Assembly (NCBI GenBank): GCA_030535295.1
Contig: JAUMXK010000009.1
Span: 1 to 47,889 of the forward strand
DNA length: 47,889 bases
Direction of reading: 5' to 3'
Origin: Eubacteriales bacterium
GTDB lineage: Bacteria > Bacillota > Clostridia > Lachnospirales > Vallitaleaceae
This document shows positions 18,583-27,241 of the stretch, in pieces; the stretch's first letter is position 1; each line of letters begins with the position of its first letter. A program made the translations under genes and the position numbers. The notes beneath the pieces were generated by a model. That model saw nothing but the letters and a program-made list of their open reading frames with translations. It had not been told where the DNA came from and searched no databases.

Positions 18583-18599
18583 GCATGCATTTTAAACGA

Positions 18600-18628
18600 T
18601 TGACAAAAGATATCTATGCATTTAAAAT
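18600..18628 (+). promoter_or_regulatory. Sigma-A promoter for the TPM-domain gene
   Basis: TTGACA (18600-18605) and TAAAAT (18623-18628) with a 17-base spacer, 41 bases before the ATG. Confidence 0.78.
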
Positions 18629-18669
18629 AAAGAAGAAATTTGAATCATAGCAACGAAAAGAGAGTGAAA

Positions 18670-19782
18670 ATGAAAAAAATTAATCTTGCCCTTTTTGCCG
18701 TTCTTAGTGTTTTTGCTGCATATTGCTTTTCTTCTGCAGCTATCGCACAGCAAGACGAAAAAGCCTATATCTATGACAGGGGAAATCACCTAAGCCCCGA
18801 GCAAAAAGCGGAATTAAATGAGCTGGCCCAAAATGCGGCGAAAATTTCGTTTAAGGAAATGATACTTGTCTATTCCGAAGAACCGAGCCTACCGGCGGAA
18901 GATATGATGATAGATGAAATCATAGCACTTTCCGAACAAAATGATTATGGAAGGCTTAAAGGCAATTTGGCACCGACACTTTTCCTCTTTGTCAATCAGG
19001 ATGAGAAAGGACATTTTACGACCTATGTCAATTCGAAATTTTCGGCAGAATATGGCGAAAAAAACTATATCCATGTGGATATGCAAATGAGGATAGAAGA
19101 GGAGCTGAACTTTTCCAAAGATATTCAAAAAGCCTTTCAGATGGCAATTGATTTGGATTTAGACTATTTGTATCCGGTTGTGACGGATGTCAGCAAGGAG
19201 TTGATTTCGAAGGCAGCGATTCACAATGCATCCTATGAGTTAACCGAATGGGAAGTCCAAAAAAATCAGAGGATTGCTGTTTTGTGGAAAAGCCATTTAA
19301 AGGAGGAGTTGACGGAGGATTATCTGGATAATTTCTATGATGCTGCACTCTATCGCAGGGACAGAGATGGTGTTTTTATTTTGTGTAGTGATGAGGCAAA
19401 GTATTTGGAAATCCGTTTTTACGGAAATTTGCAAAACAAATATACAGACGAAGATATAAAAGAGCTGAAAGCTACTTTAAATCAGCATAGAGAAAAACAC
19501 GAACTGGAAGAAATGATACATTCTCTGGAGCGATTTTTAGATCCGAAAGAAAGTGTTCCGCTAGTGAAAAGAGATTTTGAAGAACCACCTAAAATGCCGC
19601 ATACCGAAATCAAAATTGATTCAAATGAGGGAAAAGAAATACTAGAATCTATCAACTGGGGCAGGTTAGTAATGCAAGCTATGATTTTGGGCTTTTGTCT
19701 GATGGTAGGAATCGTCTTATTGATTTTTATAGTCATATTTGTGGAAAGAAGAAGACAAAGAAAAAAAGATATTAAGAAATGA
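18670..19782 (+). CDS. Exported TPM-domain protein with C-terminal membrane anchor
   Basis: A 370-residue protein with a signal peptide (about 1-26, cleavage near SSAAIA). A TPM domain starts at YIYDRGNHLSPEQKAEL, and one strong C-terminal hydrophobic segment (about 336-358) is followed by a Lys/Arg tail. TPM domains are found in TLP18.3/YgcG-type proteins, some with phosphatase activity. A second domain of similar pattern lies in the middle (ILWKSH-like region to about 290), perhaps a degenerate TPM copy. The predicted layout is an extracytoplasmic domain anchored by its C-terminus. An upstream in-frame TTG at 18640 is unlikely; the ATG at 18670 has a modest GAGAGTG site and a real signal peptide directly after it. 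Function is unknown. Confidence 0.68.
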   Translation: MKKINLALFAVLSVFAAYCFSSAAIAQQDEKAYIYDRGNHLSPEQKAELNELAQNAAKISFKEMILVYSEEPSLPAEDMMIDEIIALSEQNDYGRLKGNLAPTLFLFVNQDEKGHFTTYVNSKFSAEYGEKNYIHVDMQMRIEEELNFSKDIQKAFQMAIDLDLDYLYPVVTDVSKELISKAAIHNASYELTEWEVQKNQRIAVLWKSHLKEELTEDYLDNFYDAALYRRDRDGVFILCSDEAKYLEIRFYGNLQNKYTDEDIKELKATLNQHREKHELEEMIHSLERFLDPKESVPLVKRDFEEPPKMPHTEIKIDSNEGKEILESINWGRLVMQAMILGFCLMVGIVLLIFIVIFVERRRQRKKDIKK

Positions 19783-19790
19783 ATATTTCA

Positions 19791-19819
19791 TTGAAAGAAT
19801 AATGGGAATATGCTATAAA
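19791..19819 (+). promoter_or_regulatory. Promoter for the NUDIX-DUF2721 pair
   Basis: TTGAAA (19791-19796), a 17-base spacer and TATAAA (19814-19819) with a TGC extended -10 element. It lies 47 bases before the NUDIX start. Confidence 0.68.
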
Positions 19820-19866
19820 TAATATAGGTTGTACTGTCAATCCTGCTGATCACTTAGGAGTTTAAG

Positions 19867-20379
19867 ATGGAATTATGGGATTTATTTGATGAAAATCGAA
19901 ATGCATTAGGGAAAACGCACGAAAGAGGAAAACCTTTATCAAATGGGGAATACCATATTGTGACAGATATTTGGACCGTTCGCTCTGACGGGAAAGTCCT
20001 AATTACCAAAAGACATCCGAACAAAATATGGGGAAATATGTGGGAGTGCACAGGCGGCTCGGCACTTGCCGGGGAAACAAGTGAGGTTTCTGCAGCGAGG
20101 GAATTGGAAGAAGAGGTCGGAATTTCGGTCAAACCGGAAGACCTTAGACTTTTGCATACCATTCGTGTCAAAGACCGCTTTGTAGATACTTATGGTGTCC
20201 TTTATGATACAGATGAAGCACATTTGACTCTTCAAGATACCGAGGTCATAGAAGCAAGATTTGTCGATTATAAGGAATTGAATCAAATTTGGCAGGACAA
20301 CATGTTAGTACCAAGAGAACGATTTTTAATGTACCGTCAAGCACTCAAGGATTATATTGATGAGGTACAAAAAAAATAG
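19867..20379 (+). CDS. NUDIX hydrolase, YfcD/IPP-isomerase-like branch
   Basis: A 170-residue cytoplasmic NUDIX protein. The complete Nudix box G-x5-E-x7-REUxEExGU lies at 64-86 (GSALAGE ... RELEEEVGI), so metal-dependent hydrolysis of a nucleoside diphosphate derivative is expected. The N-terminus ELWDLFDENRNALGKTHERG and the WTV ... KRHPNKIWGNMWE block are characteristic of the branch related to isopentenyl-diphosphate isomerase and YfcD. Family members differ in substrate, so none is assigned. The ATG has TTAGGAG 6 bases upstream. The next gene begins 11 bases after the stop and is probably cotranscribed. Confidence 0.85.
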   Translation: MELWDLFDENRNALGKTHERGKPLSNGEYHIVTDIWTVRSDGKVLITKRHPNKIWGNMWECTGGSALAGETSEVSAARELEEEVGISVKPEDLRLLHTIRVKDRFVDTYGVLYDTDEAHLTLQDTEVIEARFVDYKELNQIWQDNMLVPRERFLMYRQALKDYIDEVQKK

Positions 20380-20390
20380 GAAGGATTTTT

Positions 20391-20777
20391 ATGTTAGAGG
20401 TAACCACGCCGGCATTACTGTTTCCGGCAATTTCTTTATTGATGTTGGCTTATACCAACCGTTTTGTCACTCTGGCAGGACTGATTCGTGACCTAAAGGC
20501 AAGGCATGATGAAAAACCGAGTGAGAATTTGATGTTGCAGATTGACAATTTGGCTTTTCGCTTGAATGTCATTCAATATATGCAAATTATGGGGGCACTT
20601 GCTTTTTTCTTTTGTGCTTTCTCTATGTTCGCCTTTTTTATTCATAAAGAAGGTATTGGCACTTGGATGTTCGGCTTTGGTTTAGGTTCTCTGTTGATAT
20701 CTTTGATTTTATTAATTGTGGAATTATCGGTATCCGTCAGAGCCTTGAAGGTAATGCTGAAAAGTATTAAAAAATAA
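20391..20777 (+). CDS. DUF2721 membrane protein
   Basis: A 128-residue protein that fits DUF2721: an N-terminal segment TPALLFPAISLLMLAYTNRF, a polar central loop with RDLKARHDEKPS, then two membrane segments separated by FIHKEGIGTW. About three membrane segments in total. Function is unknown across the family. GAAGGA precedes the ATG, and the gene follows the NUDIX gene closely. Confidence 0.68.
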   Translation: MLEVTTPALLFPAISLLMLAYTNRFVTLAGLIRDLKARHDEKPSENLMLQIDNLAFRLNVIQYMQIMGALAFFFCAFSMFAFFIHKEGIGTWMFGFGLGSLLISLILLIVELSVSVRALKVMLKSIKK

Positions 20778-20896
20778 GATGCTTTTGTTCCCACGCATTG
20801 AAGGTGTCTAAAAAAATACTGTTCCGGAGATAAGAAAAATCGGAGTAAAATTACAGAATAGAATAAATCACATAAAAATATAGTAAGGAAAGAAAA

Positions 20897-21928
20897 ATGA
20901 AATATTGTTTTAATTTAATGGTATGTATTATCCTCGCAAGTGGTATCTTTGCCTCAAATGTGGAAGCAAGAAACAGGCCGTTTGCCGATGTCAAAGAAAA
21001 CCACTGGGCTTATCAGGAAATTACGGAAGCTTATGAACGTGGAATTTTGAAAGGAACCGGCTATCAGTCAGGAGGCTTTCAGTTTTCGCCAAATGGCTTA
21101 TTGACAAAAGCCCAATTTTTAACCGTGTTGACCAGAGCTTTTTATAAATATGAATTGGCAGAGCTCGGAAAAACTCAGGGGAAATGGTATGAACCGGCAT
21201 ATAAGATTTCTCAGCAATTTAACTTGATAGAGCCTAATGTGACACTTACCGATTTGGAAACAGAGGTAACACGTCGTGAAATGGCAATAGTTTTATATCG
21301 TTTGTTGAGTGATTATAAGGCAGACCTTTTGCCGAAAGATAAGTATCTCAGTTATGAAGATAAAATACCGGATTGGAATACTTTAAATTCAGAAGAAGAA
21401 AAAATGGCCGTTGCCGAAATGTTCCAAAAGGGAATTTTAAAAGGTATTGATGATACCGGAGCCTTTGCAGCAGATAAAGTCTTTTCCAGAGCGGAAATGG
21501 CAATCATATACAGTCGTTTGAACAAACTTCTTTTTGCAGAGCAAAAAATCCGAATCAGTCAGTTTCATGAAAAGCAAGTAATTCGTATCGTCAATGAAGA
21601 AAGGAAAAAAAACGGCCTTTCTCCGCTAGTTTGGGATCCGGTATTATCAGAAGCAGCTTTGACAAGGGCAGCGGAAGTATTGAAAGTTTTTGAACATATT
21701 CGCCCGGATGGCAGACCGATTAGTACGGTATTGACAGATTCTTATGATTATCCGTATTTTTCTTTGGGTGAAAACATTGCGGTAGGATTTTTTAATTCAA
21801 ACAGTGTAATGGATGCTTGGATGAACTCACCGGGACATCGTGGCAATATTTTAGATCCTGATCTTACTCACATAGGAGTTGGATTTTATGAAGGCGGCTG
21901 GGCTCAATTGTTCTCGATTCCAAGGTAA
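20897..21928 (+). CDS. SLH-anchored CAP (SCP/PR1) domain surface protein
   Basis: A 343-residue cell-surface protein. A signal peptide (about 1-24) leads into three S-layer homology repeats: a clear one at 29-82 (FADVKENHWAYQEI), a weaker one at about 95-140, and a third at 150-210 ending FSRAEMAIIYSRLNKLL. The CAP domain fills 225-343 with EHIRPDG (H267), GENIA (E292) and SPGHRGNI (H314), the usual cavity residues. SLH repeats bind pyruvylated secondary wall polymer, so the protein is displayed on the wall. The function of bacterial CAP domains is mostly unknown. A GTAAGGA site precedes the ATG. The 119-base gap before it shows no clear promoter. Confidence 0.88.
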   Translation: MKYCFNLMVCIILASGIFASNVEARNRPFADVKENHWAYQEITEAYERGILKGTGYQSGGFQFSPNGLLTKAQFLTVLTRAFYKYELAELGKTQGKWYEPAYKISQQFNLIEPNVTLTDLETEVTRREMAIVLYRLLSDYKADLLPKDKYLSYEDKIPDWNTLNSEEEKMAVAEMFQKGILKGIDDTGAFAADKVFSRAEMAIIYSRLNKLLFAEQKIRISQFHEKQVIRIVNEERKKNGLSPLVWDPVLSEAALTRAAEVLKVFEHIRPDGRPISTVLTDSYDYPYFSLGENIAVGFFNSNSVMDAWMNSPGHRGNILDPDLTHIGVGFYEGGWAQLFSIPR

Positions 21929-21981
21929 AACACTTTTTACAAAAGTTTTTAAACTCATTTCCCGGACTCTAAAATTTCCCA

Positions 21982-22010
21982 TTGCATTCTAAATCGAATT
22001 GTGATATCAT
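21982..22010 (+). promoter_or_regulatory. Promoter for secG-rnr
   Basis: TTGCAT (21982-21987), 17-base spacer, TATCAT (22005-22010) with TGA as an extended -10. It stands 35 bases before the secG ATG. Confidence 0.6.
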
Positions 22011-22045
22011 ATTAAGGATATATTGTGCGGATTGGAGGTGTGGTG

Positions 22046-22276
22046 ATGATTATAGCTTTGAAAGTGGTGTATGCCATCGTATGTGTATTATTGATTTTAA
22101 TTATTTTATTACAACAAAGTAAAGTTTCGGGACTTTCCGGAACCATTGGTGGTGCAGGAGAAACCTATTGGGGAAAAAATAAAGCACGCTCTATGGAAGG
22201 TGGATTGCATATTGCAACTGTTGTTCTTTCCGCAGCGTTTATTGTGTTATCTCTTGTGATCAACCGTTTACAATAA
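22046..22276 (+). CDS. secG: Preprotein translocase subunit SecG
   Basis: A 76-residue protein with two membrane segments flanking the conserved polar loop LLQQSKVSGLSGTIGGAGETYWGKNKARSMEGG, which is diagnostic of SecG. It assists SecYE in protein export. Several in-frame starts exist from GTG 22025; GGAGG at 22034-22038 is best spaced for ATG 22046. secG followed by rnr is the usual Firmicutes order. A terminator-like hairpin between them probably lets some transcription continue. Confidence 0.92.
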   Translation: MIIALKVVYAIVCVLLILIILLQQSKVSGLSGTIGGAGETYWGKNKARSMEGGLHIATVVLSAAFIVLSLVINRLQ

Positions 22277-22282
22277 AATCGG

Positions 22283-22311
22283 AAACCGTCGATATTTTCG
22301 GCGGTTTTTTT
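22283..22311 (+). terminator. Terminator or attenuator between secG and rnr
   Basis: AAACCGTCGA / TCGGCGGTTT stem (one G-U pair) with a TATTT loop and a seven-T tail. Because rnr has no other visible promoter, it probably works as a partial terminator. Confidence 0.82.
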
Positions 22312-22345
22312 AAAATAAATTTATGTTCAACCCATGGAGGGTAAG

Positions 22346-24688
22346 ATGAATCAATTTGAAATAAGAAAAAAGATGTTAATGGAAGTATTCTCTCATCCGG
22401 AATATAAGCCCATGAAAAGTAAGGAACTTTATGTTCTGCTGGGTTTAAAGAAGAGAGAAATGGATAGTTTAAGAGAGGTTTTAGAAGAGCTGGTACTACA
22501 AGGAGAGATTGTTTTAACTCCACGTGGAAAATATATGCTGCCGACGGATGATTTCTTTAAAACCGGAAAATTTATTGGAAATCCTTCGGGATTTGGTTTT
22601 GTCGAAGTGGAAGGTATGGAATCGGACATTTTTATTCCGGCTACGAGGACAGGCGGTGCCATGCATGGAGATACGGTCAGCGTAAGGCTTTTGTCTGCTC
22701 CGGGTACACCTTTAGTTCCGGGCAAAAGAGTGGAAGGTGAGATAAGCAAAGTTTTAAAAAGAGGGTATACCGAGCTGACCGGTGTTTTTGAAGATTCCAA
22801 GAGTTTCGGTTTTGTCGTACCGGATATCAGTAAAATTGGAAAAGATATTTATATAGGCAAAGGATTACGAAAAAATGCCAAATCCGGTGATAAAGTAGTT
22901 GTTAAACTCCTCGATTATGGCAAAGCCGGAGAAAGTCCAAGAGGAGAGATTGTAGAAATACTGGGTGATTCGAAATCCGTAGAGGTGGACATTACTTCTA
23001 TTGTCCGCAGCTATGATTTATCCTATATTTTTCCTGAGGAAGCCATCCGTGAAGCCAGAAACTTTTCGCCTAAAATTTCACAGGATGAATATAATCATAG
23101 ACTGGATTTGAGAAATGATTTGGTGATTACCATTGATGGTGAAGATGCCAAAGATTTGGATGATGCCATCAGTATTGAAAAAGTGGGAGATAACTACCGG
23201 CTGGGTGTGCATATTGCTGATGTCAGTCATTTTGTACCGGAATACAGTGCCCTTGATGTGGAAGCTTTTAAAAGAGGCACCAGTCATTATTTGGTAGACA
23301 GGGTGATTCCAATGTTGCCGGCGGAACTGAGTAATGGACTTTGCTCTCTCCATCCGGAGGAAGACCGCTTGACGCTTTCTTGCATTATGTTGATTAGTCC
23401 GCAAGGTAAAGTCATTTCCCATGAAATCAAAGAATCCGTCATTCGCTCTTCTTATCGTATGACCTATACAGAAGTTGCGAAAATATTGGAACCGGAGCGT
23501 TGCAGCGAAGAAGAAAAAGCAGTATTACGGAAGAAATACGAGTGGCTACTGCCAAGCTTGTACCAAATGGCAGATTGTGCTAAAATCTTACAAAATGCCA
23601 GAGAGCATAGAGGCTCGATTGACTTTGATTTTACGGAGGCAAAGTTTATCTTAAATGATGACAGTTCCGTATCAGAAATCAAAGCTTATGAAAGAAATGT
23701 GGCAACTCGCTTAATTGAAGATTTTATGTTGATTGCCAATCAAACGATAGCCGAGCATTTTTTCTGGCAAAGCATTCCATTTGTCTATCGTAGTCATGGT
23801 GAGCCGAAAGAGGATAAGATTACAGAATTATCCGCTTATCTTAAGGCAATGGATCATCCGTTTCGGAAGACAAGCAATCTTCACCCAAAAGATTTGCAAA
23901 ATTTATTGACGGAAGTATCCGGTAAACCGGAAGAAAATATTATTCGTAGAATGGTGCTTCGCAGTATGCAGCAAGCCAAATACAGTGAATGGAATGAAGG
24001 GCACTTCGGACTTGCGGTCAAGTATTATTGTCATTTTACTTCGCCGATTCGCAGATATCCGGATTTGCAAATTCATCGTATTATCAAGGAAATTTTGCAA
24101 GGTAAATGGAACAGCAGCCGTCAAGAGCATTACAACAAGCGTTTGCCGAATGTAGCGGTCAAAACCTCTGCACTGGAGAGAAGAGCAGATGAAGCGGAAA
24201 GAGAAGTTCATAAGCTGTTAAAAGCTCACTACATGCAAAGACATATTGGGGAAAGCTTTGAGGGCATAGTTTCAGGAGTTAATCAATGGGGAATTTTTGT
24301 TGAATTGCCGAATACCGTTGAGGGTTTGGTGAATATCGGCAGTATTTCTGATGATTTTTATGAGTTTGACAGTGCAAAGATGGCACTTATCGGTATGAGA
24401 TACCAAAGGGAGTATCATTTGGGCGATAAAGTAAAAATTACAGTCACTGCTGTCGATTTAGCCAGAAAAGTAGTTGACTTTAAGCTCTATGATGAGGATA
24501 ATAGAAGTATTGAAAAAACAAGCGGTTTTTCCCTAAAAGACAGTGTAAAAATAGTTCGTAAGGACAAAAGCAAGGAACAGCCGAGAGATAAAGGCAAGTC
24601 AAAATCCAAGAGCAAAGCCAAACAAAACTTTGCCGGTACAATCGGAAAGCCTAAAAAACAAAGTAGGAAAAAGGAGAAAAGAAAATAA
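22346..24688 (+). CDS. rnr: Ribonuclease R
   Basis: A 780-residue 3'-5' exoribonuclease of the RNase II/R family, able to degrade structured RNA and important in RNA quality control. The order is an N-terminal winged helix (about 1-70) and two cold-shock/OB domains (about 75-230). The RNB catalytic domain follows, with its Asp cluster in DGEDAKDLDDAIS (near 265-277), then a C-terminal S1 domain (about 625-710, GIVSGVNQWGIFVELP) and a Lys-rich tail typical of RNase R. GGAGG at 22336-22340 is spaced for the ATG at 22346; the ATG at 22334 lies across this site. The stop codon overlaps the ATG of a small remnant ORF. smpB, the usual next gene, is absent here. Confidence 0.95.
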   Translation: MNQFEIRKKMLMEVFSHPEYKPMKSKELYVLLGLKKREMDSLREVLEELVLQGEIVLTPRGKYMLPTDDFFKTGKFIGNPSGFGFVEVEGMESDIFIPATRTGGAMHGDTVSVRLLSAPGTPLVPGKRVEGEISKVLKRGYTELTGVFEDSKSFGFVVPDISKIGKDIYIGKGLRKNAKSGDKVVVKLLDYGKAGESPRGEIVEILGDSKSVEVDITSIVRSYDLSYIFPEEAIREARNFSPKISQDEYNHRLDLRNDLVITIDGEDAKDLDDAISIEKVGDNYRLGVHIADVSHFVPEYSALDVEAFKRGTSHYLVDRVIPMLPAELSNGLCSLHPEEDRLTLSCIMLISPQGKVISHEIKESVIRSSYRMTYTEVAKILEPERCSEEEKAVLRKKYEWLLPSLYQMADCAKILQNAREHRGSIDFDFTEAKFILNDDSSVSEIKAYERNVATRLIEDFMLIANQTIAEHFFWQSIPFVYRSHGEPKEDKITELSAYLKAMDHPFRKTSNLHPKDLQNLLTEVSGKPEENIIRRMVLRSMQQAKYSEWNEGHFGLAVKYYCHFTSPIRRYPDLQIHRIIKEILQGKWNSSRQEHYNKRLPNVAVKTSALERRADEAEREVHKLLKAHYMQRHIGESFEGIVSGVNQWGIFVELPNTVEGLVNIGSISDDFYEFDSAKMALIGMRYQREYHLGDKVKITVTAVDLARKVVDFKLYDEDNRSIEKTSGFSLKDSVKIVRKDKSKEQPRDKGKSKSKSKAKQNFAGTIGKPKKQSRKKEKRK

Positions 24689-24813
24689 TGACACAAGATA
24701 TTCCGGCCAATTGTATTGCTGCCGGAAACCCTTGCAGAGTGATTCGAGAAATCACGGAAGCAGATAGAAACCTTTATTTTAAAGAAAAAAGCTTTGATGT
24801 AACATGGGAGTAG
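24688..24813 (+). pseudogene. C-terminal remnant of a maltose/galactoside O-acetyltransferase
   Basis: A 41-codon frame starts in the TAATG overlap with the rnr stop. Its start, MTQDIPANCIAAGNPCRVIR, followed by EITEADRNLYFKE, matches the end of hexapeptide-repeat acetyltransferases of the maltose O-acetyltransferase type, where the same motif follows VVTKDIP. All the catalytic left-handed helix coils are missing. It is therefore the tail of a deleted gene. The frame is intact and has GGAG 12 bases upstream, so the scrap may still be translated. Confidence 0.75.
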
Positions 24814-24817
24814 GAAA

Positions 24818-25993
24818 ATGAAGACAAATATTGCAGTATTTTTTGGCGGAAAGGCAACAGAGCATGAAGTTTCCGTCATTTCAGCCATTCAAGCAATGGA
24901 AAATATGAATAAGGATAAATATCATATTATTCCGGTGTATATCAGTAAAGAAGAAAAATTTTATTGCGGAGAAGAACTAAAAGATATTGAAAAATACAAA
25001 AATCTCAACCAATTGCTGCAAGACGTACCGCAAGTTGCTTTTGTAAAAAATCCGCAAAATAACAAAGTAGAAATTTACCGGATTCCATTCAAATTCCTGC
25101 CGAAGAAACTGGCGGAATTTGAAATTGCTTTTCCGATTTTACATGGAAACAAAGGAGAAAACGGAAGTACCCAAGGAATGTTTGAAATGTGGCAAATCCC
25201 TTATGTAGGCTCAAGTGTCGGAGCGGCAGCCATTGGTATGGATAAGGTAGCTGCAAAGCGAATTGCCAGAGATATCGGGATTCCGGTAGTGGATTTCGTG
25301 GCATTTGATAAGTATCGCTTTTTTGCAGAAGAGGAAACCTGTCTGGCAGAATGTGAAAACAAGCTTCATTATCCAATGATTTTAAAGCCGGCAAGCGGCG
25401 GATCAAGCATTGGTGTTGAAGTGGCAAACAACAAGGAAGAGCTAGCTTATAAATTGAATCAGGTATTTTTGCTTGACCGGAAAGTTATTGTAGAAAATAA
25501 AGTGATGTCTATTCGGGAAGTCAATTGCTCAGTAGTCGGTGATGTTACCGAAGCCAATCCTTCGGTGATAGAAGAACCGATTACCGCTTCGGAATTGTTG
25601 TCCTTTTCCGATAAATACATGAATAATGCCAGCAAAGGTATGAGTAGTGCTACACGTAAGATACCGGCCGATATCGATGAGGAAATGAAGAAAAAGGTGG
25701 AAGAATATTCCTTGCGTCTTTTCCGTGAATTTGGCAATGCCGGTGTAGTGCGAATAGATTACATCATTGACCGGGAAAAGAACCAGCTTTATTTCAATGA
25801 AATCAATACGATTCCGGGTTCGCTTTCCTTTTATTTGTGGAAACCTCTAGGAGTGGAGTATTCGGCATTGCTGGACCGCCTGATTAAGATTGCGGTACAA
25901 GAACATAAAAGGCTTTCGGAAATTCAATATTCTTTTGAAAACAACTTGTTCCAAAGCAATTCCCTCGGCAAGATGAAAGGCTTAAAGAAATAA
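24818..25993 (+). CDS. ddl: D-alanine--D-alanine ligase family protein
   Basis: A 391-residue ATP-grasp ligase of the Ddl family, which makes the D-Ala-D-Ala dipeptide for peptidoglycan. Visible landmarks are FGGKATEHEVSVISA at the N-terminus, PYVGSSVGAAAIGMDK (usually PYVG..), LKPASGGSSIGV (the ATP-grasp Lys) and FNEINTIPGSLSFYLW near the C-terminus with the metal-binding Glu and Asn. The usual HGxxGEDG loop reads HGNKGENG, an Asp-to-Asn change. The C-terminal ~30 residues extend beyond the typical family length. GGAGTAGG precedes the ATG, 4 bases after the remnant's stop codon. D-Ala-D-Ser or D-Ala-D-Lac specificity is not suggested by any neighbouring van genes. Confidence 0.85.
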   Translation: MKTNIAVFFGGKATEHEVSVISAIQAMENMNKDKYHIIPVYISKEEKFYCGEELKDIEKYKNLNQLLQDVPQVAFVKNPQNNKVEIYRIPFKFLPKKLAEFEIAFPILHGNKGENGSTQGMFEMWQIPYVGSSVGAAAIGMDKVAAKRIARDIGIPVVDFVAFDKYRFFAEEETCLAECENKLHYPMILKPASGGSSIGVEVANNKEELAYKLNQVFLLDRKVIVENKVMSIREVNCSVVGDVTEANPSVIEEPITASELLSFSDKYMNNASKGMSSATRKIPADIDEEMKKKVEEYSLRLFREFGNAGVVRIDYIIDREKNQLYFNEINTIPGSLSFYLWKPLGVEYSALLDRLIKIAVQEHKRLSEIQYSFENNLFQSNSLGKMKGLKK

Positions 25994-26064
25994 GCTGATT
26001 TTCTGTTTTGTATCGAAACTGATTGTGCCGGCATTGTGTTGTTGACCAAAGGTGAATTATACAA

Positions 26065-27159
26065 ATGAAAGAGAATAAAAAATTTTTATCGGAGCAAATT
26101 ATTACCTATATAGGCAATAAAAGGCTTCTGATTCCTTATATTGAAAAAGAAGTATTATTAATAAAAGAAAGCTTAAATCAAACTAAGCTTGTTTGTGCAG
26201 ACCTTTTTTCCGGCTCGGGTATTGTATCCAGAATGTTGAAACAACACTCTTCCTATCTGTATGTCAATGATTTGGAAAAATACAGTGCGATTGTCAATCT
26301 ATGTCATTTGACCAACCGCAGCAGCTTTCCGGAAAAAGAATATCGTTCTTGTCGTAAGGAATTGAAAGAGGGATTGAAAAATCCACTGGAAGACGGACTG
26401 ATTTATCAAAATTATGCACCCAAAAATAGTGCGGAGATATTAGAAGGTGAAAGAGTCTTTTATACACCGGAAAATGCCAAAATCATTGACACCACCAGAG
26501 CCTTTATTGAAAAGTTGCCAAATGATTTGCAAAGATTTTTTTTGGCACCATTGCTGTATGAAGCCTCGGTGCATGTCAATACCGGTGGGATTTTCAAAGG
26601 CTTTTACAAGGACAGAAAAACCGGACTCGGTAAGTATGGAGGTACGGCAGAAAACGCTCTAAGTCGTATTATGGCAAAAATCGAAATTCATCCTCCGGTA
26701 CTTAGCAATTTTGAAGCCGAAGTAATGGTAAGTCAAGCGGATGCCAATCAGAGAATTGAGGAATTGCCGCAACTGGATGTTTTATATCTGGATCCGCCAT
26801 ACAATCAGCATCCTTACGGCTCGAATTATTTTATGCTCAATGTAATTGCCGAAAATAAGATTGATGCACCTATCAGCCGAGTATCCGGGATTCCGGATAA
26901 TTGGAATCGTTCCCTCTACAACCAAAAAAAATCGGCAAGGCTTTCTCTGGAAGATATTGTCAAAAAAGCAAAGGCAAAGTTTCTTATTATCAGCTATAAT
27001 TCAGAAGGTTTCATCTCCAAAGGAGAAATGCTGGAGTGCTTACAAAAATATGGCAGGGTAAAAATCGTAGATATTCAATATAATACCTATCGTGCATCCA
27101 GAAATCTGAAAGCCAGACAAACTTATGTCAAAGAGTATTTATTTATTTTGGAAAAATAA
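26065..27159 (+). CDS. Orphan D12-class DNA N6-adenine methyltransferase
   Basis: A 364-residue SAM-dependent methylase. ITYIGNKRLLIPYI (13-26) and DLFSGSGIVSR (46-56) form the SAM-binding start of the D12/Dam-like class. The catalytic motif LDPPYNQHPYGSNYF has DPPY at 243-246. The target-recognition insert lies between (about 70-235). No restriction endonuclease gene is adjacent, so it is an orphan methylase or one whose partner is elsewhere; its site is unknown. An AAGGTG site lies about 10 bases before the ATG. A perfect terminator follows. Role in regulation or phage defence is inference. Confidence 0.85.
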   Translation: MKENKKFLSEQIITYIGNKRLLIPYIEKEVLLIKESLNQTKLVCADLFSGSGIVSRMLKQHSSYLYVNDLEKYSAIVNLCHLTNRSSFPEKEYRSCRKELKEGLKNPLEDGLIYQNYAPKNSAEILEGERVFYTPENAKIIDTTRAFIEKLPNDLQRFFLAPLLYEASVHVNTGGIFKGFYKDRKTGLGKYGGTAENALSRIMAKIEIHPPVLSNFEAEVMVSQADANQRIEELPQLDVLYLDPPYNQHPYGSNYFMLNVIAENKIDAPISRVSGIPDNWNRSLYNQKKSARLSLEDIVKKAKAKFLIISYNSEGFISKGEMLECLQKYGRVKIVDIQYNTYRASRNLKARQTYVKEYLFILEK

Positions 27160-27170
27160 ATCAAATGAAG

Positions 27171-27201
27171 AAAAGGGATTGTTATTTGGCAATCCCTTTT
27201 T
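27171..27201 (+). terminator. Terminator after the adenine methylase gene
   Basis: Perfect 11-bp stem AAAAGGGATTG / CAATCCCTTTT with an 8-base loop and T-tail, 12 bases past the stop codon. Confidence 0.9.
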
Positions 27202-27213
27202 GGCATTTTTCAT

Positions 27214-27241
27214 TTGCAGGAATGAAATTTTGTGATATTAT
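27214..27241 (+). promoter_or_regulatory. Candidate promoter for the polA operon
   Basis: TTGCAG (27214-27219), 16-base spacer, TATTAT (27236-27241) preceded by TGA (extended -10). The leader to the polA start would be about 125 nt; no clear structure is seen in it. Confidence 0.5.

Noticed and set aside
24818-25993. Vancomycin-resistance (van) cluster
   Set aside because: No vanH, vanX, vanT or two-component genes adjoin; the ligase lies in a housekeeping context.
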